From positions 124,001 through 188,000 of the forward strand of contig NZ_QKQS01000003.1 of assembly GCF_003226555.1 (NCBI RefSeq): a stretch of 64,000 nt of DNA, written 5' to 3'. Position numbers and translations under genes: made by a program. The number at the start of each line of letters is the position of its first letter. Within the stretch, counting starts at the first letter, position 1. The notes beneath the pieces were generated by a model. It was not told the DNA's origin, searched no databases, and worked only from the letters and a program-made list of their open reading frames with translations. This DNA is from Rhodopseudomonas palustris. GTDB taxonomy: Bacteria; Pseudomonadota; Alphaproteobacteria; Rhizobiales; Xanthobacteraceae. Positions 1-8,683 of the stretch are shown in pieces.

Positions 1-163
1 CGCCACCGGCTGGCCGGAGAATCAGCCGGAGGTGATGATCCTGTCGCTGACCACCCAGAAGGGTGTGCAGGACTTCGCCCTGACCAAGGAGCAGGCGCTG
101 CTGGTGGCCAAGACCATCAAGCGCACCGCGACCGCGCTGGCAGCGCCGAAGGCGAGAGCCTGA
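1..163 (+). CDS. C-terminal end of an unidentified protein (5' truncated by window)
   Basis: An open frame enters from the left edge (first full codon at base 2) and ends with TGA at 161-163, leaving 53 residues. The visible part contains PEVMILSLTTQKGVQDFALT and a C-terminal Lys/Ala-rich helix. No family was recognised. It runs towards, and is convergent with, the pucBA operon. The frame uses G/C-ending codons typical of the window, which is the main reason to believe it is coding. Confidence 0.5.
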   Translation, partial: ATGWPENQPEVMILSLTTQKGVQDFALTKEQALLVAKTIKRTATALAAPKARA

Positions 164-218
164 CTGCAAGTCTGCCGCACGGCAGCCAGCTTGCCGTGGC
201 AAGCGGGCCCCAAACGAA

Positions 219-244
219 AACCGGGCCCCTTTCGGAGCCCGGTT
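219..244 (-). terminator. Rho-independent terminator of pucBA
   Basis: AACCGGGC (219-226) pairs with GCCCGGTT (237-244). Read on the minus strand the hairpin is followed by TTTTCGTTTG and lies about 30 bases after the pucA stop. It may also serve the convergent gene ending at 163. Confidence 0.75.
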
Positions 245-274
245 CGGCAATACCGCTCAGACGAGCAGAATTGA

Positions 275-454
275 TTAGCCGACGTTGACCGACGACTCGA
301 TCGCCGCGGCCTTGCCGTTCCAGTACTTCGAGAGCCAGGTGGTGTGCGACAGCACGGCGAAGTGCACCAGGATCGCGATCACGGTGACGCTGCCGAGCAG
401 GAGCGGGAGACCGACGGTCGGCTTCACCACAGTCCAGATACGAGCTTGATTCAT
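275..454 (-). CDS. pucA: Light-harvesting LH2 (B800-850) alpha polypeptide
   Basis: This 59-aa protein is the alpha apoprotein of the peripheral antenna complex LH2; it binds bacteriochlorophyll a and carotenoid in the photosynthetic membrane. It starts [15 protein letters not shown], has one membrane helix (about residues 13-36) and carries His31, the B850 ligand. Tyr44 and Trp45 are present; in LH2 alpha chains these residues hydrogen-bond the B850 pigments and are replaced in the B820 type, so a B850-absorbing complex is predicted (inference). An AAAGGAG ribosome-binding site lies about 8 bases upstream in the 25-base gap after pucB, so the two genes form one transcript in the usual pucB-pucA order. 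It is too short for ordinary ORF length cut-offs. Confidence 0.95.
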   Translation of the reverse strand: MNQARIWTVVKPTVGLPLLLGSVTVIAILVHFAVLSHTTWLSKYWNGKAAAIESSVNVG

Positions 455-479
455 TTTCTATACTCCTTTGGGCAGCTAA

Positions 480-623
480 TTAGTGCAGCCAGGGCGAGTA
501 AACGTAGGCGAGGAAGTGCGCGACGATCGCGATCGCACCGAAGATGCGGGTGCCATCGATCACGTGCTTGTGGAGCTCTTCGGACTCCTCGACCGTCAGG
601 CCGGTCAGCGTCTTGTCAGCCAT
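480..623 (-). CDS. pucB: Light-harvesting LH2 beta polypeptide
   Basis: This 47-aa protein is the beta apoprotein of LH2 and the first gene of the puc operon. It has the conserved N-terminal [12 protein letters not shown] segment with His18, a single membrane helix with the B850 ligand His36 (AIVAHFLAY), and the family's C terminus SPWLH. The ATG at 623 is preceded by GAGG on the minus strand about 8 bases away. R. palustris is known to carry several pucBA copies; which one this is cannot be decided from the window. Confidence 0.95.
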   Translation of the reverse strand: MADKTLTGLTVEESEELHKHVIDGTRIFGAIAIVAHFLAYVYSPWLH

Positions 624-994
624 TTTGAGACCTCATAATGGGGTTTCTTGCGCATCGCCGAGCCGCGGTGCGGCCCTCGATGGCGCGCATATTGACCGGC
701 TCCCCCGCGCCGAACATTGAGCAGGAACAAATTTTCGTGAGCAGTGCGTGATCCGTTGGTCGTAAGGCGGTTGGGAACTTTGGTTTCGCGCTGCCTGGCA
801 GCCGCCGCACGAGGCCAGCCCACGGATGAAGCGGCCGCAAATGACCGCTGAACCGCGTCGCTTCCGCGCGCCGAGGCCATGCTCAATTCAATGCGGGAGA
901 AGGGACGGCCGTGGTCGACGCCGAACGGCGACGCTGCTCATCGACGAGCCGCCACAACGTCTGGGCTGCACAATACATGACTATTCAAGACGGA
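624..994 (-). promoter_or_regulatory. Gene-free stretch upstream of pucB (puc promoter region)
   Basis: About 370 bases lie between pucB and tRNA-Lys with no supported gene. They must contain the puc promoter. I looked for a PpsR/CrtJ-type TGT-N12-ACA operator on both strands and found no perfect copy; the AT-rich segment near 721-750 (minus strand GAAAATTTGTTCC) is the most likely core-promoter zone, but no clear -35/-10 pair can be assigned. Confidence 0.4.
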
Positions 995-1070
995 TGGTGA
1001 GCGCGGAGGGACTCGAACCCTCGACCCCATGATTAAAAGTCACGTGCTCTACCGGCTGAGCTACGCGCTC
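995..1070 (-). tRNA. tRNA-Lys (anticodon UUU)
   Basis: On the minus strand a complete cloverleaf can be folded: 7-bp acceptor GAGCGCG/CGCGCTC, D-arm GCTC..GAGC, anticodon stem CGTGA/TCATG around loop CTTTTAA (anticodon UUU), and T-arm GAGGG TTCGAGT CCCTC. The discriminator is A at 998 and the CCA end is encoded (995-997). No integrase or attachment-site repeat was seen beside it. Confidence 0.97.
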
Positions 1071-1210
1071 ACGTGAGGCGCTGTGTAGGGGGCAGGGCCG
1101 GCGGGGTCAATACCCGCGGTGACCGCAGTTGCCTCGACCCAAGCCGAATTGGCTCAAGCCCACAGCTATTTATCCAATCTTCCTCGTGCAACCATTCAGC
1201 TTGCGCCGGC

Positions 1211-1251
1211 GGCTCCGATCGCCGTCAAGCGTCCCGCTGAAGATCGGAGCC
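1211..1251. repeat. 10-bp inverted repeat across the 3' end of ndvB
   Basis: GGCTCCGATC (1211-1220) and GATCGGAGCC (1242-1251) are perfect inverted arms with a 21-base loop that includes the ndvB stop codon (1225-1227). There is no T-run beyond it on the minus strand, so it is not a classical terminator. Confidence 0.4.
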
Positions 1252-4059
1252 GACTTTCTGCGGCGCCGGGATCGGGGTCGGCAGCGCCACCGGGCGCAGG
1301 CCGATCAATTCGGCGGTCCGCACCGCAGTCGCAGTCCACCAGCCGAACTGGTTGATTCGCGAGTTCTCGAGAATCGCGATCGCCACCGCGGCCAGGAACG
1401 GCAGACTCTGCAGCACCAGGACGCCGGCGAAGATGTAGATCTCGGTAATCTGGATGTTGCTGTTGGAGACCACCAGGATCGCGGCGCCGATCAGCAGCAG
1501 CACGCCGATCACCGCCTCCCAGAACGCCTGGAATTCGACCGACATCATCGTCAGTCCGCCCTTGGAGGTGCGGGCGAAGGCGAGGTGCTCGGTGATCAGG
1601 CCCTGGGCAACGGCGCGCGACACCGTCCACTGCACCGACATCGCTGCGATCATCGCGCCCAGCATCTGCGGCACGCCGACCTTCACCCGCAGCCGGTACA
1701 GCACCAGGAAGTGCGCCAGCGTCACGATGAACGAGGCGATGATCGGCAGGGTCAGGATCTTGTCGGGAATCGCGATGTCGGCGAAGGCGACGATCGGCAC
1801 CCAGATCAGGTTGAGAATCGCCACCACCACGCCGAGGCTTTCGGCGCCGAGCCAGTTCAGCCAACCGACGCCGAACTCACGGCGCTGGTCGCGGGAGAGG
1901 CGGCTGTTGCCGGGCAGGAATCGCCGCCAGTGCTTCTTGATGATCTGGAAGCCGCCATAGGCCCAGCGATGGCGCTGCTTCTTGAACGCCTCGTAGGTGT
2001 CCGGCAGCAGGCCGTAGCCGTAGCGGGTGTTGGTGTAGTGGGTGAGCCAGCCGTGCTCCATGATCTCGAGGCCGAGATCGGAGTCCTCGCAGATGGTGTC
2101 GCTCGACCAGCCGCCGGCCATGTCCATCGCGGCGCGCCGGATCAGGCACATCGTGCCGTGCACGATGATGCCGTTGTATTCGTTGCGCTGGACCATGCCG
2201 ATGTCGAAGAACCCGGCATATTCGCCGTTCATGATGTAGTGCATCAGCGAGCGGTCGCCGTCGCGATGCTCCTGCGGCGCCTGCACCAGGCCGACCCGCG
2301 GGTCGTCGAAGGCGGGGACGAGGTCCTTCAGCCAGTCCGGCGTCACCACATAGTCGGCGTCGATGATGCCGATGATCTCGGCGTCCGCCGCGGTGCGCTC
2401 CATCGCGATCCGCAGCGCGCCGGCCTTGAAGCCTTTGACCTTCTGGGCGTTGATGAACTTGAAGCGCTCGCCGAGCTCGCGGCAGTGTTCCCGGATCGGG
2501 TCGGTGAAGGCGGCGTCGGGCGTGTTGTTGATGATCACCACGACTTCGAAGTTCGGATAGTCGAGCCGCGCCAGCGCATCCAGCGTCTGCTTCAGCATCT
2601 CCGGCGGTTCGAAATAGGCCGGGACGTGGATCGAGACCTTCGGGGCCTTGATCGGCTCGCCCTTGGCGGTCGCGGCCACACGCTGAGCTTCCTGGGCTTC
2701 GGTGAGGGCGCGGGTGATCAGGCGGCGCGGCTTGCGGCCGAATGCCACGGCCGAAATTTCCTCGATCCGGGCGAGGGCGATCGCGACCAGGGGAACCAGC
2801 AGGATCATGCCCAGCGTCAGCGCGAAGGCCGAGCCGAACAGGAAGTAATGGCTGTTCCAAAAGGCGAACACGGTCGCGGCCCAGGCGCCGGCGCCATGGG
2901 CGGCGACCGACAGCAGCAGAGTCTGCATCGCCGTCGGGGCAGCGAGCTGCAGGATCGGTAGCGACAGCAGGATACCGACCAGAAGCGCGATGCCGGCGAG
3001 CTTCCAGTAGTTCGGATCGACCACCGGTCCCGTCCAGGCAAACTTCGGCTGGCGCGAGGCATCCAGGAAGCCCCAATACGGACCGACGCCGCCTTCGAAG
3101 AACTTCCAGGGCTGATCGATCGCTTCAACGATATTGTATTCCATGCCGATGGCGTCGGCGCGGCTAACGAAGTTGCGCAGCGTGACCGCCTGCTCGAACT
3201 GGCCGGGGACGGCCGCCTTGCGGTTATAGCCTGCGCTCGGCCAGCCGAATTCGGCGATCACGATGCGCTTGCCGGGGAAGGCGTCGCGCAGCTTCTGATA
3301 GATGATCATCGCCTGGTCGACCGCCTGCTTGGCGGAGAAGCCTTCCCAGTAAGGCAGGATGTGAGCGGCGATGAAGTCGACCGAGGAGGCGAGCTCGGGA
3401 TGCTCGAGCCAGATGTTCCAGATTTCGCCTGAGGTGACCGGCGCTTTGACCTGAGACTTCACACGCTGGATCAGCCGGGTCAGCCGCCGCACGTTGTTCT
3501 CGGCCGTGGCCCAGCGCACTGCTTCGTCGCGCTTGTCGGCGGGCTGGGCTTCGGCGTCGCGAACCCGTTGGTTCTCTTCGGCGACGAGCCGGTAGCGCTC
3601 TTCATCGCTCAGGCCGAGATTTTCCAGGGGGATCTGGTCGCCGCGATACACCGTTTCGTTGCCGACCACGACGCCGCTGACATTGGCATTGTGTTTGGCG
3701 AGGTCGATCGCCGACTGGATTTCGCGCTCGTTGCGGGTGACGTCCTTGTCGATCCAGGCGCCGACATTGACCTTCAGGCCGAATTCGTTGGCGATCGGCG
3801 GCACCATCTCGGGGCCGCCCGTCGACGAATACAAGCGGACCGCGCGCGTCAGCGGCTCCAGCTTCTTCAGGTCGGCGCGGATGCGCTCGGCGGTGGGGAA
3901 GTTGTCGACGTCCGGATGTCCGGAGCCATCGAACGGCGCGTACGAAACGCTCGGCAATATGCCGGTGAAATCGGCTGCTTGTTGTTTCTCCCGAAGGAGG
4001 CCCCAGAGCCCGGCGTGAGCGGCAGCGACGAGAAACAGAACGACGACGACGACGCGCAT
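1225..4059 (-). CDS. ndvB: NdvB-like beta-glucan synthase (GH17-like + GT2 + membrane domains)
   Basis: This is a 944-aa inner-membrane glucosyltransferase, probably polymerising UDP-glucose to beta-1,3-glucan. After an N-terminal hydrophobic anchor (MRVVVVVLFLVAAAH) comes a GH17-like domain with the two expected glutamates (GNETV, E135; AEFGWPSAG, E270). A cluster of membrane helices follows. The GT2 domain has IGIIDADY (DxD), CEDSDLG and the QRHRW (QxxRW) processive signature, and several more helices close the protein. Size and domain order match Bradyrhizobium NdvB (about 102 kDa, cyclic beta-1,3/1,6-glucan synthesis). An ATG at 4122 would add 21 polar residues ahead of the hydrophobic anchor, so 4059 is preferred. 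The NdvC-like gene lies divergently at 5117. Confidence 0.85.
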   Translation of the reverse strand: MRVVVVVLFLVAAAHAGLWGLLREKQQAADFTGILPSVSYAPFDGSGHPDVDNFPTAERIRADLKKLEPLTRAVRLYSSTGGPEMVPPIANEFGLKVNVGAWIDKDVTRNEREIQSAIDLAKHNANVSGVVVGNETVYRGDQIPLENLGLSDEERYRLVAEENQRVRDAEAQPADKRDEAVRWATAENNVRRLTRLIQRVKSQVKAPVTSGEIWNIWLEHPELASSVDFIAAHILPYWEGFSAKQAVDQAMIIYQKLRDAFPGKRIVIAEFGWPSAGYNRKAAVPGQFEQAVTLRNFVSRADAIGMEYNIVEAIDQPWKFFEGGVGPYWGFLDASRQPKFAWTGPVVDPNYWKLAGIALLVGILLSLPILQLAAPTAMQTLLLSVAAHGAGAWAATVFAFWNSHYFLFGSAFALTLGMILLVPLVAIALARIEEISAVAFGRKPRRLITRALTEAQEAQRVAATAKGEPIKAPKVSIHVPAYFEPPEMLKQTLDALARLDYPNFEVVVIINNTPDAAFTDPIREHCRELGERFKFINAQKVKGFKAGALRIAMERTAADAEIIGIIDADYVVTPDWLKDLVPAFDDPRVGLVQAPQEHRDGDRSLMHYIMNGEYAGFFDIGMVQRNEYNGIIVHGTMCLIRRAAMDMAGGWSSDTICEDSDLGLEIMEHGWLTHYTNTRYGYGLLPDTYEAFKKQRHRWAYGGFQIIKKHWRRFLPGNSRLSRDQRREFGVGWLNWLGAESLGVVVAILNLIWVPIVAFADIAIPDKILTLPIIASFIVTLAHFLVLYRLRVKVGVPQMLGAMIAAMSVQWTVSRAVAQGLITEHLAFARTSKGGLTMMSVEFQAFWEAVIGVLLLIGAAILVVSNSNIQITEIYIFAGVLVLQSLPFLAAVAIAILENSRINQFGWWTATAVRTAELIGLRPVALPTPIPAPQKVGSDLQRDA

Positions 4060-4246
4060 CGCGACTAAACCATCAGGGGCCAAGTTGGCAGGTGGACCAA
4101 CCCGTCCCCGAGGTCTGTCCACAGCATCGGCGCATCACAGTAGCAATGCGTCCCGGGTTCAAGCAACTCGACTGCCCCCATGGCGAATTGAGGGCGTCCG
4201 GCTGGCGAACCCGAGAAGATCCCGATCGTTCCCCGGTACCGCGCCG

Positions 4247-4831
4247 TTATTTCGCTGGCGCGGGAGCCGGCGCTGCCGGTTGCTGGGCTGATCCCTGCGC
4301 CGGCTTTGCGGCCGGGCCGGGCTGCGTCGCGGCGGCTGCAGCGGGTTGTTGCTGAGCCGTCGGATTGATCCAGCATGCGTGCACACGTCCACTGAGGCTG
4401 TCGGGTGATTTCGGGTCAATGGGACCCGATCGCACGACGCATCTGAACGCGGCCTGAATGTGGCCGGTCGGGCAGCCGAACCGGTCGTACATATCGAGGT
4501 GGCGGAACGCGGTGTCGAGGTCGTCACGCCACATCAGCACCACGACGCGTCGGCCGAGCCACACGCATTCGGGATTCCCTGCCGGTCCGTTGATGGCCTG
4601 TGCGGCCTCGGCGAACTCGTCGGTCTTTCTCTGGCTTTCCTTGAGCGCGTCGGCCGTCGACTGGGCCTGCTGATTGTTACCGGCCGCCGGTGGCTTCTGC
4701 GTCTGATCCTGCGCGCGGAGATCGCCGCTCTGAGCAATTGCGCCGCCGACGCCGATCGTCAGGGCAAGACCGCTCACCGCCAGGCAACGCAGCATCGCGT
4801 TCTGGAACTCAAGGATAACTCGTCGCATCAT
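4247..4831 (-). CDS. Exported hypothetical protein between the ndvB- and ndvC-like genes
   Basis: This 194-aa protein is of unrecognised function. A signal peptide is visible after the start (MLRCLAVSGLALTIGVGGAI then AQS), so it is probably periplasmic. It continues with a Gln/Ala-rich linker, a compact central region with four cysteines (ECVW, FGCP, FRCVV, HACW), and a low-complexity Ala/Pro/Gln tail ending APAPAPAK. Starts at 4831, 4828 (tandem ATGs) or the ATG just before MLRC are possible. B. japonicum is reported to have a third gene, ndvD, between ndvB and ndvC; this gene holds the same position, but equivalence is only a positional inference. Confidence 0.65.
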   Translation of the reverse strand: MMRRVILEFQNAMLRCLAVSGLALTIGVGGAIAQSGDLRAQDQTQKPPAAGNNQQAQSTADALKESQRKTDEFAEAAQAINGPAGNPECVWLGRRVVVLMWRDDLDTAFRHLDMYDRFGCPTGHIQAAFRCVVRSGPIDPKSPDSLSGRVHACWINPTAQQQPAAAAATQPGPAAKPAQGSAQQPAAPAPAPAK

Positions 4832-5116
4832 GTCCCCGATCTCGTTGCCGGGCCACAGCGGCGCCGGTCCCATCCACCTGATGCCGCTCGAATTCGTCGC
4901 CGATAGGGCGTGGCCCTCGGCAGAATCCCATGACGGACATTTTGGATTTTGTCCAGCAATGGCAGTTCGTCTCCGGGGGCATGGCGACCAATTGATGCCC
5001 CGACCACGTTCGCGCAGCGACGCTAGGGAGCGGGCGGTGCACAACGCGGCCTTGGCAGATCGATCGCGAGCGGCTAATCGACGGGACCCTATTTTCAACG
5101 GACGGAATCCAAATCC

Positions 5117-6727
5117 TTGCGCACGCCGCTGCTGTTGATCCCGATCTCGTTGGCCATGATCTTCGGTGTATGGTGGTGGATCGCCACACCGATCACGCTC
5201 GAACGCGCGCCGATCGAAGCCGGGTCGAAACTGGAATGCGTGTCCTACGCGCCGTTCCGCGGCACGCAGACGCCGCTCGACCCGACCACCCATATCGACG
5301 CCGAGCAGATTGCGCAGGACATGGCGCAACTCGCCAAGATTTCGAACTGCGTCCGGACCTATTCGATCGATAACGGCCTCGACCAGCTCCCGCCGCTCGC
5401 CGCCAAGGTCGGGCTGAAGGTGCTTCAGGGAATCTGGCTGTCCAACGATCGCTCGAAGAACCTGGCGCAGATTGCCACCGCGGTTGGCCTTACCAAGGCC
5501 TATCCGGACACGATCACCGGTTTGGTGGTCGGCAATGAAGTGCTGCTGCGCGGCGAGATGACGACGGCGGATCTGGCTGCGACGATCCGGCTGGTGAAGG
5601 CACAAGCCAAAGTGCCGGTCACCTATGCGGACGTCTGGGAATACTGGCTGCGGAATCGCGAGATCTACGACGCAGTCGATTTCGTCACGATTCACATTCT
5701 GCCGTACTGGGAGGATATCCCCGTCCGCGCCCGCTACGCCGCGAACCACGTCGATGCGATCCGCAAGCAGGTCGCGGTGGCGTTCCCCGGCAAGGAGATC
5801 CTGATCGGCGAGACCGGTTGGCCGAGTGCCGGACGGATGCGCGAAGGCGCGCTGCCGTCGCGCACCAACCAGGCCCGGGTCGTGTCGGAGATCCTGACCC
5901 TGGCCAAGCGGGAGCATTTCCGGGTCAATCTGATCGAAGCCTACGATCAACCGTGGAAGCGCAACCTCGAAGGCACGGTCGGCGGTTATTGGGGCCTGAT
6001 CGACGCCGACAGCCGCGCGTTGAAGTACCCGGCCGGCGAGCCGATCAGCAACTTCCCGCACTGGAAGATCGCCGCTGCTGCCGGAATGGCGCTAAGCATC
6101 GTGGTGTTCCTGACGGCGATTCTGACCTTGCGCAGGCGGCCCTGGTCGCCGCGTCTGGTGGCGTGGCTGGCGGTCGGGACCTCGGCCACGGTGGCAGGCA
6201 TCCTGCTCGGTGTGGCCGTCGACAAGCTGTTGGTCGAGAGCTACGGCGTCGGGCGCTGGGCGCAATGGAGCCTGCTGCTCGCAAGCGGCATTTTGACGCC
6301 GATCCTCGCCGCCCACGCATTGATGTCGGGGCGTCCGATCCCGACCTTCCTCGATCTGTTCGGGCCGCGGGAGGACCGTTCGCGGTCGCTGGCAACCTGG
6401 GCGCTCGGCCTGGCGGCGGTGGTGACCGTGCTGATCAGCGCGGAGACCGCGCTCGGCTTCACCTTCGATCCGCGCTATCGCGATTTCCCATTCGCGGCGC
6501 TGACGATGGCGGTGGTGCCGTTGTTCCTGCTGATGCTGGTGAACCGTCCGCAGCAGGGAGCCCGGCCGATCGCCGAAGCGTCGTTTGCCGGGCTGCTCGT
6601 TGCCTGCACGCTCTACACCGTGTTCAACGAGGGACCGAAGAACTGGCAGTCGCTGTGGACCTGCGCGGTCTATGCGATGCTGGCGCTCACGCTGTGGCGG
6701 GCGCGGGTCGCGCAAATCCCAAAATAA
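5117..6727 (+). CDS. ndvC: NdvC-like GH17 domain membrane protein (beta-glucan modification)
   Basis: This 536-aa protein starts at a TTG. An N-terminal membrane anchor (about residues 5-22) precedes a GH17-type (beta/alpha)8 domain with both catalytic glutamates (GLVVGNEVLL, E141; GETGWPSAG, E232), then about eight hydrophobic segments to the C terminus. The size and architecture fit Bradyrhizobium NdvC (about 62 kDa), implicated in adding the beta-1,6 linkages to cyclic glucan. It is divergent from the NdvB-like gene, with the small exported protein between. Its 3' end overlaps the convergent gene at 6687 by 41 bases. An internal ATG near 5156 is a possible later start but would remove most of the anchor. 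Confidence 0.8.
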   Translation: MRTPLLLIPISLAMIFGVWWWIATPITLERAPIEAGSKLECVSYAPFRGTQTPLDPTTHIDAEQIAQDMAQLAKISNCVRTYSIDNGLDQLPPLAAKVGLKVLQGIWLSNDRSKNLAQIATAVGLTKAYPDTITGLVVGNEVLLRGEMTTADLAATIRLVKAQAKVPVTYADVWEYWLRNREIYDAVDFVTIHILPYWEDIPVRARYAANHVDAIRKQVAVAFPGKEILIGETGWPSAGRMREGALPSRTNQARVVSEILTLAKREHFRVNLIEAYDQPWKRNLEGTVGGYWGLIDADSRALKYPAGEPISNFPHWKIAAAAGMALSIVVFLTAILTLRRRPWSPRLVAWLAVGTSATVAGILLGVAVDKLLVESYGVGRWAQWSLLLASGILTPILAAHALMSGRPIPTFLDLFGPREDRSRSLATWALGLAAVVTVLISAETALGFTFDPRYRDFPFAALTMAVVPLFLLMLVNRPQQGARPIAEASFAGLLVACTLYTVFNEGPKNWQSLWTCAVYAMLALTLWRARVAQIPK

Positions 6728-7067
6728 GCAGCCCGATCGCGATACCCGACAGCGCGATATTGTAGAGAACAATGCCGAAGCCGGCGCAGATCAGCCCGCC
6801 GGTCAGCAGCACGATCGACGGCCTGATGAAATGCAGCGCCGCGATCACCAGCGCGGCGATGCCGAACACCGAGTTCTGGAACAGATACGTCATCAGCATC
6901 CGGGACTTGCACAGCATCGACCGCAGGCCGGCGTCGCAGGCCAGCGCAACCGTCGACAGCTCGATCGCGAGATAGCGCAAGTACAGGGCATACCCGACCG
7001 TGGCAAAGCCGACGATCAGCAGGAATTGCACCTGATACGGGGTGAGGCGGAACGGCTTCTTCTTCAT
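6687..7067 (-). CDS. Hypothetical four-helix membrane protein
   Basis: This 126-aa protein has a short basic N terminus (MKKKPFRL) and four predicted membrane helices, including FLLIVGFATVGYALYL, FGIAALVIAALHFI and IVLLTGGLICAGFGIVLY. Two cysteines (CDAGLRSMLC) lie in the loop after helix 1 and could form a disulfide. No family was recognised. It overlaps the 3' end of the ndvC-like gene tail to tail by 41 bases, and follows the gene at 7141-8517 on the same strand, so the two may be co-transcribed. Confidence 0.75.
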   Translation of the reverse strand: MKKKPFRLTPYQVQFLLIVGFATVGYALYLRYLAIELSTVALACDAGLRSMLCKSRMLMTYLFQNSVFGIAALVIAALHFIRPSIVLLTGGLICAGFGIVLYNIALSGIAIGLLILGFARPAPATA

Positions 7068-7140
7068 GGCGTGAATATGCTGCGCTTCGGGAGGGCGAAC
7101 AAGCTGATGCGGCGGCCGTGAATGCTGACCGCTCCGGCTT

Positions 7141-8517
7141 TTAGCGGATGCCGAGGATCGATGACAGGGGGGATGGCTGTGGCGGCGGCGGTGTCTCCTG
7201 CGGCGGCGCCGGAGCGGGCGGCGGTTCCGACTGCAATGTGACGCGCTCCCGGTGCCGGCGCGTCGAACGCTTGGGGGCCGGCTGAGGTGCGCTGGCCGGT
7301 GCGGCCATCGGCAGCCTTTGGCCATCGTACACCGAGGTTTCGCAGGCCCGGTCCGCACTGCCGAGTGCCGCGCAGACTTTTGCGGCCGCGGCGGCATCGG
7401 CGATCGGGCCCGCGACCAGCCGCAACTGGGTGGCGTTGCCATTTTCCTTGATCATGATGATCGGCTGCAGGCCGTTGAGCGCCTTGTGGGTCTTCGACAG
7501 CTTGCGCCACAGACCACGCAACCCCTCGACCGTGTTGGCCGAACCGAGGTCGACGCCGAACTCGGTACGGGAGGCCGGGGTTTCCTGGACCGCTTCAGGG
7601 GCAGGGGCGGTTTCCTCGGTTGCCGGCGCCTTGGTCTCCAGCAGCTTTGCAGCGCCGGGATCGGGCGGTGCCAGAATCGATCGTGACGGGATCAGCGGCG
7701 TCGTCGAGATCATCGCAGCCGCCGTCTGTGCCGAGGGACGCTGCGGCGGTGCGGGCTCCAGCCGGTGCCTATCGGGCCGAGAGTTCTCTTGAGAGTCTTG
7801 GGCTACGTGCTTGTCGTCAGGTTCCTTTTTCGCGTCCTGTGGTGCCGCGAGCAACGCTTGAGCCGCATTCGGAATCGACGCCTGCTTGGCGGAGACAGGC
7901 GCGACCGCGACTGGCGACAGCTGCGCGGAGGCCGCAGCAGCAGGTGGTTCGATTGCTCCCCATTTCTTGGCAGGAGAGGCAGCGACGTCCGGCTTGGTCT
8001 CGGCCGGTGCTCCGGCCGGTGGGGCGGGCGCCGTCTGCTTGGCGGGGATCTCGGGCAAGGATGCGGCAGGTCCCCACCGATCCATCGGACTGGCGGTCGT
8101 GGCTGCTGGCGGATTACCTTTCGCGGTCTGCACATGTGCGATCGAGCCGGTGACCGAATCCAGACCCTGCTCGAGAGTTCCGATCCGCGCGTAAAGCCGG
8201 TCTCGGTCGGTGTTCAGCGTATCGATGGCTGCCGTCAGCCGGCTGTTCGCCGTCTGGGTCTCCTTGGCGAGGCGCTGAATCATCTGCGACTGCTGGGCGA
8301 CCTCCGCTGCTGCGGTGTGCTCGCGGCGCCTGTCGGTGACGTTCTGGACTGCCATGACGGCGATCACGACCGCGCCGAGCGAGGCTGCTGCCCACGAGCC
8401 GAGCCGCCACTTTTCCTGAGCGCCAAGCTCTTCCTCGTCCGCGAGCAGGCGCGTCAGCCAACCGCCGGTCTCCTCGGTCGCGAAGCTGTCTGCCAGATCG
8501 TCGGTTTTTCTGGCCAT
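7141..8517 (-). CDS. Hypothetical single-pass membrane protein with coiled coil and Pro/Ala-rich linker
   Basis: This 458-aa protein has an acidic cytoplasmic N terminus (MARKTDDLADSFATEETGG), one membrane helix at about 43-60 (SWAAASLGAVVIAVMAV) and a heptad-like helical stretch at about 65-125 rich in Q/A/L/R. A long Pro/Ala-rich spacer follows. A small C-terminal domain (about 330-415: EGLRGLWRKLSKTHKAL, then PIIMIKENGNATQLRLVAGP) resembles a SPOR-type fold in length and pattern, and the protein ends in a Pro-rich tail. A SPOR-like periplasmic role at the cell envelope is an inference only. It sits between envelope glucan genes and the peptidoglycan precursor genes glmU/glmS. Confidence 0.75.
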   Translation of the reverse strand: MARKTDDLADSFATEETGGWLTRLLADEEELGAQEKWRLGSWAAASLGAVVIAVMAVQNVTDRRREHTAAAEVAQQSQMIQRLAKETQTANSRLTAAIDTLNTDRDRLYARIGTLEQGLDSVTGSIAHVQTAKGNPPAATTASPMDRWGPAASLPEIPAKQTAPAPPAGAPAETKPDVAASPAKKWGAIEPPAAAASAQLSPVAVAPVSAKQASIPNAAQALLAAPQDAKKEPDDKHVAQDSQENSRPDRHRLEPAPPQRPSAQTAAAMISTTPLIPSRSILAPPDPGAAKLLETKAPATEETAPAPEAVQETPASRTEFGVDLGSANTVEGLRGLWRKLSKTHKALNGLQPIIMIKENGNATQLRLVAGPIADAAAAAKVCAALGSADRACETSVYDGQRLPMAAPASAPQPAPKRSTRRHRERVTLQSEPPPAPAPPQETPPPPQPSPLSSILGIR

Positions 8518-8683
8518 CGGATGGTCTCAAAGCCTTGGGCGCGCAACGCGAATCAGATCACCAACAGTATCAGGGAATTGCAGTTTTCAGGTGGGCCGCG
8601 ATGGTTGCGGTGCCGGGAAAGCCGTTTCCACTTCGCCGCAAAACGCTCTATGACGGCCGCACCAGCAAATGACGGATCTTGGA

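Noticed and set aside
624-994. PpsR/CrtJ operator in the puc promoter
   Set aside because: No perfect TGT-N12-ACA on either strand; only AT-rich core-promoter-like sequence was found.
826-1032. 68-aa plus-strand frame upstream of pucB
   Set aside because: Runs into the tRNA-Lys gene, has no ribosome-binding site and no plausible protein pattern.
995-1070. tRNA-Lys as an integration site of a genomic island
   Set aside because: No integrase, no direct repeat of the tRNA 3' end and no composition change beside it.
1129-2961. 610-aa plus-strand open frame
   Set aside because: Antisense shadow of ndvB; low-complexity His/Asp/Arg-rich translation with no family pattern.
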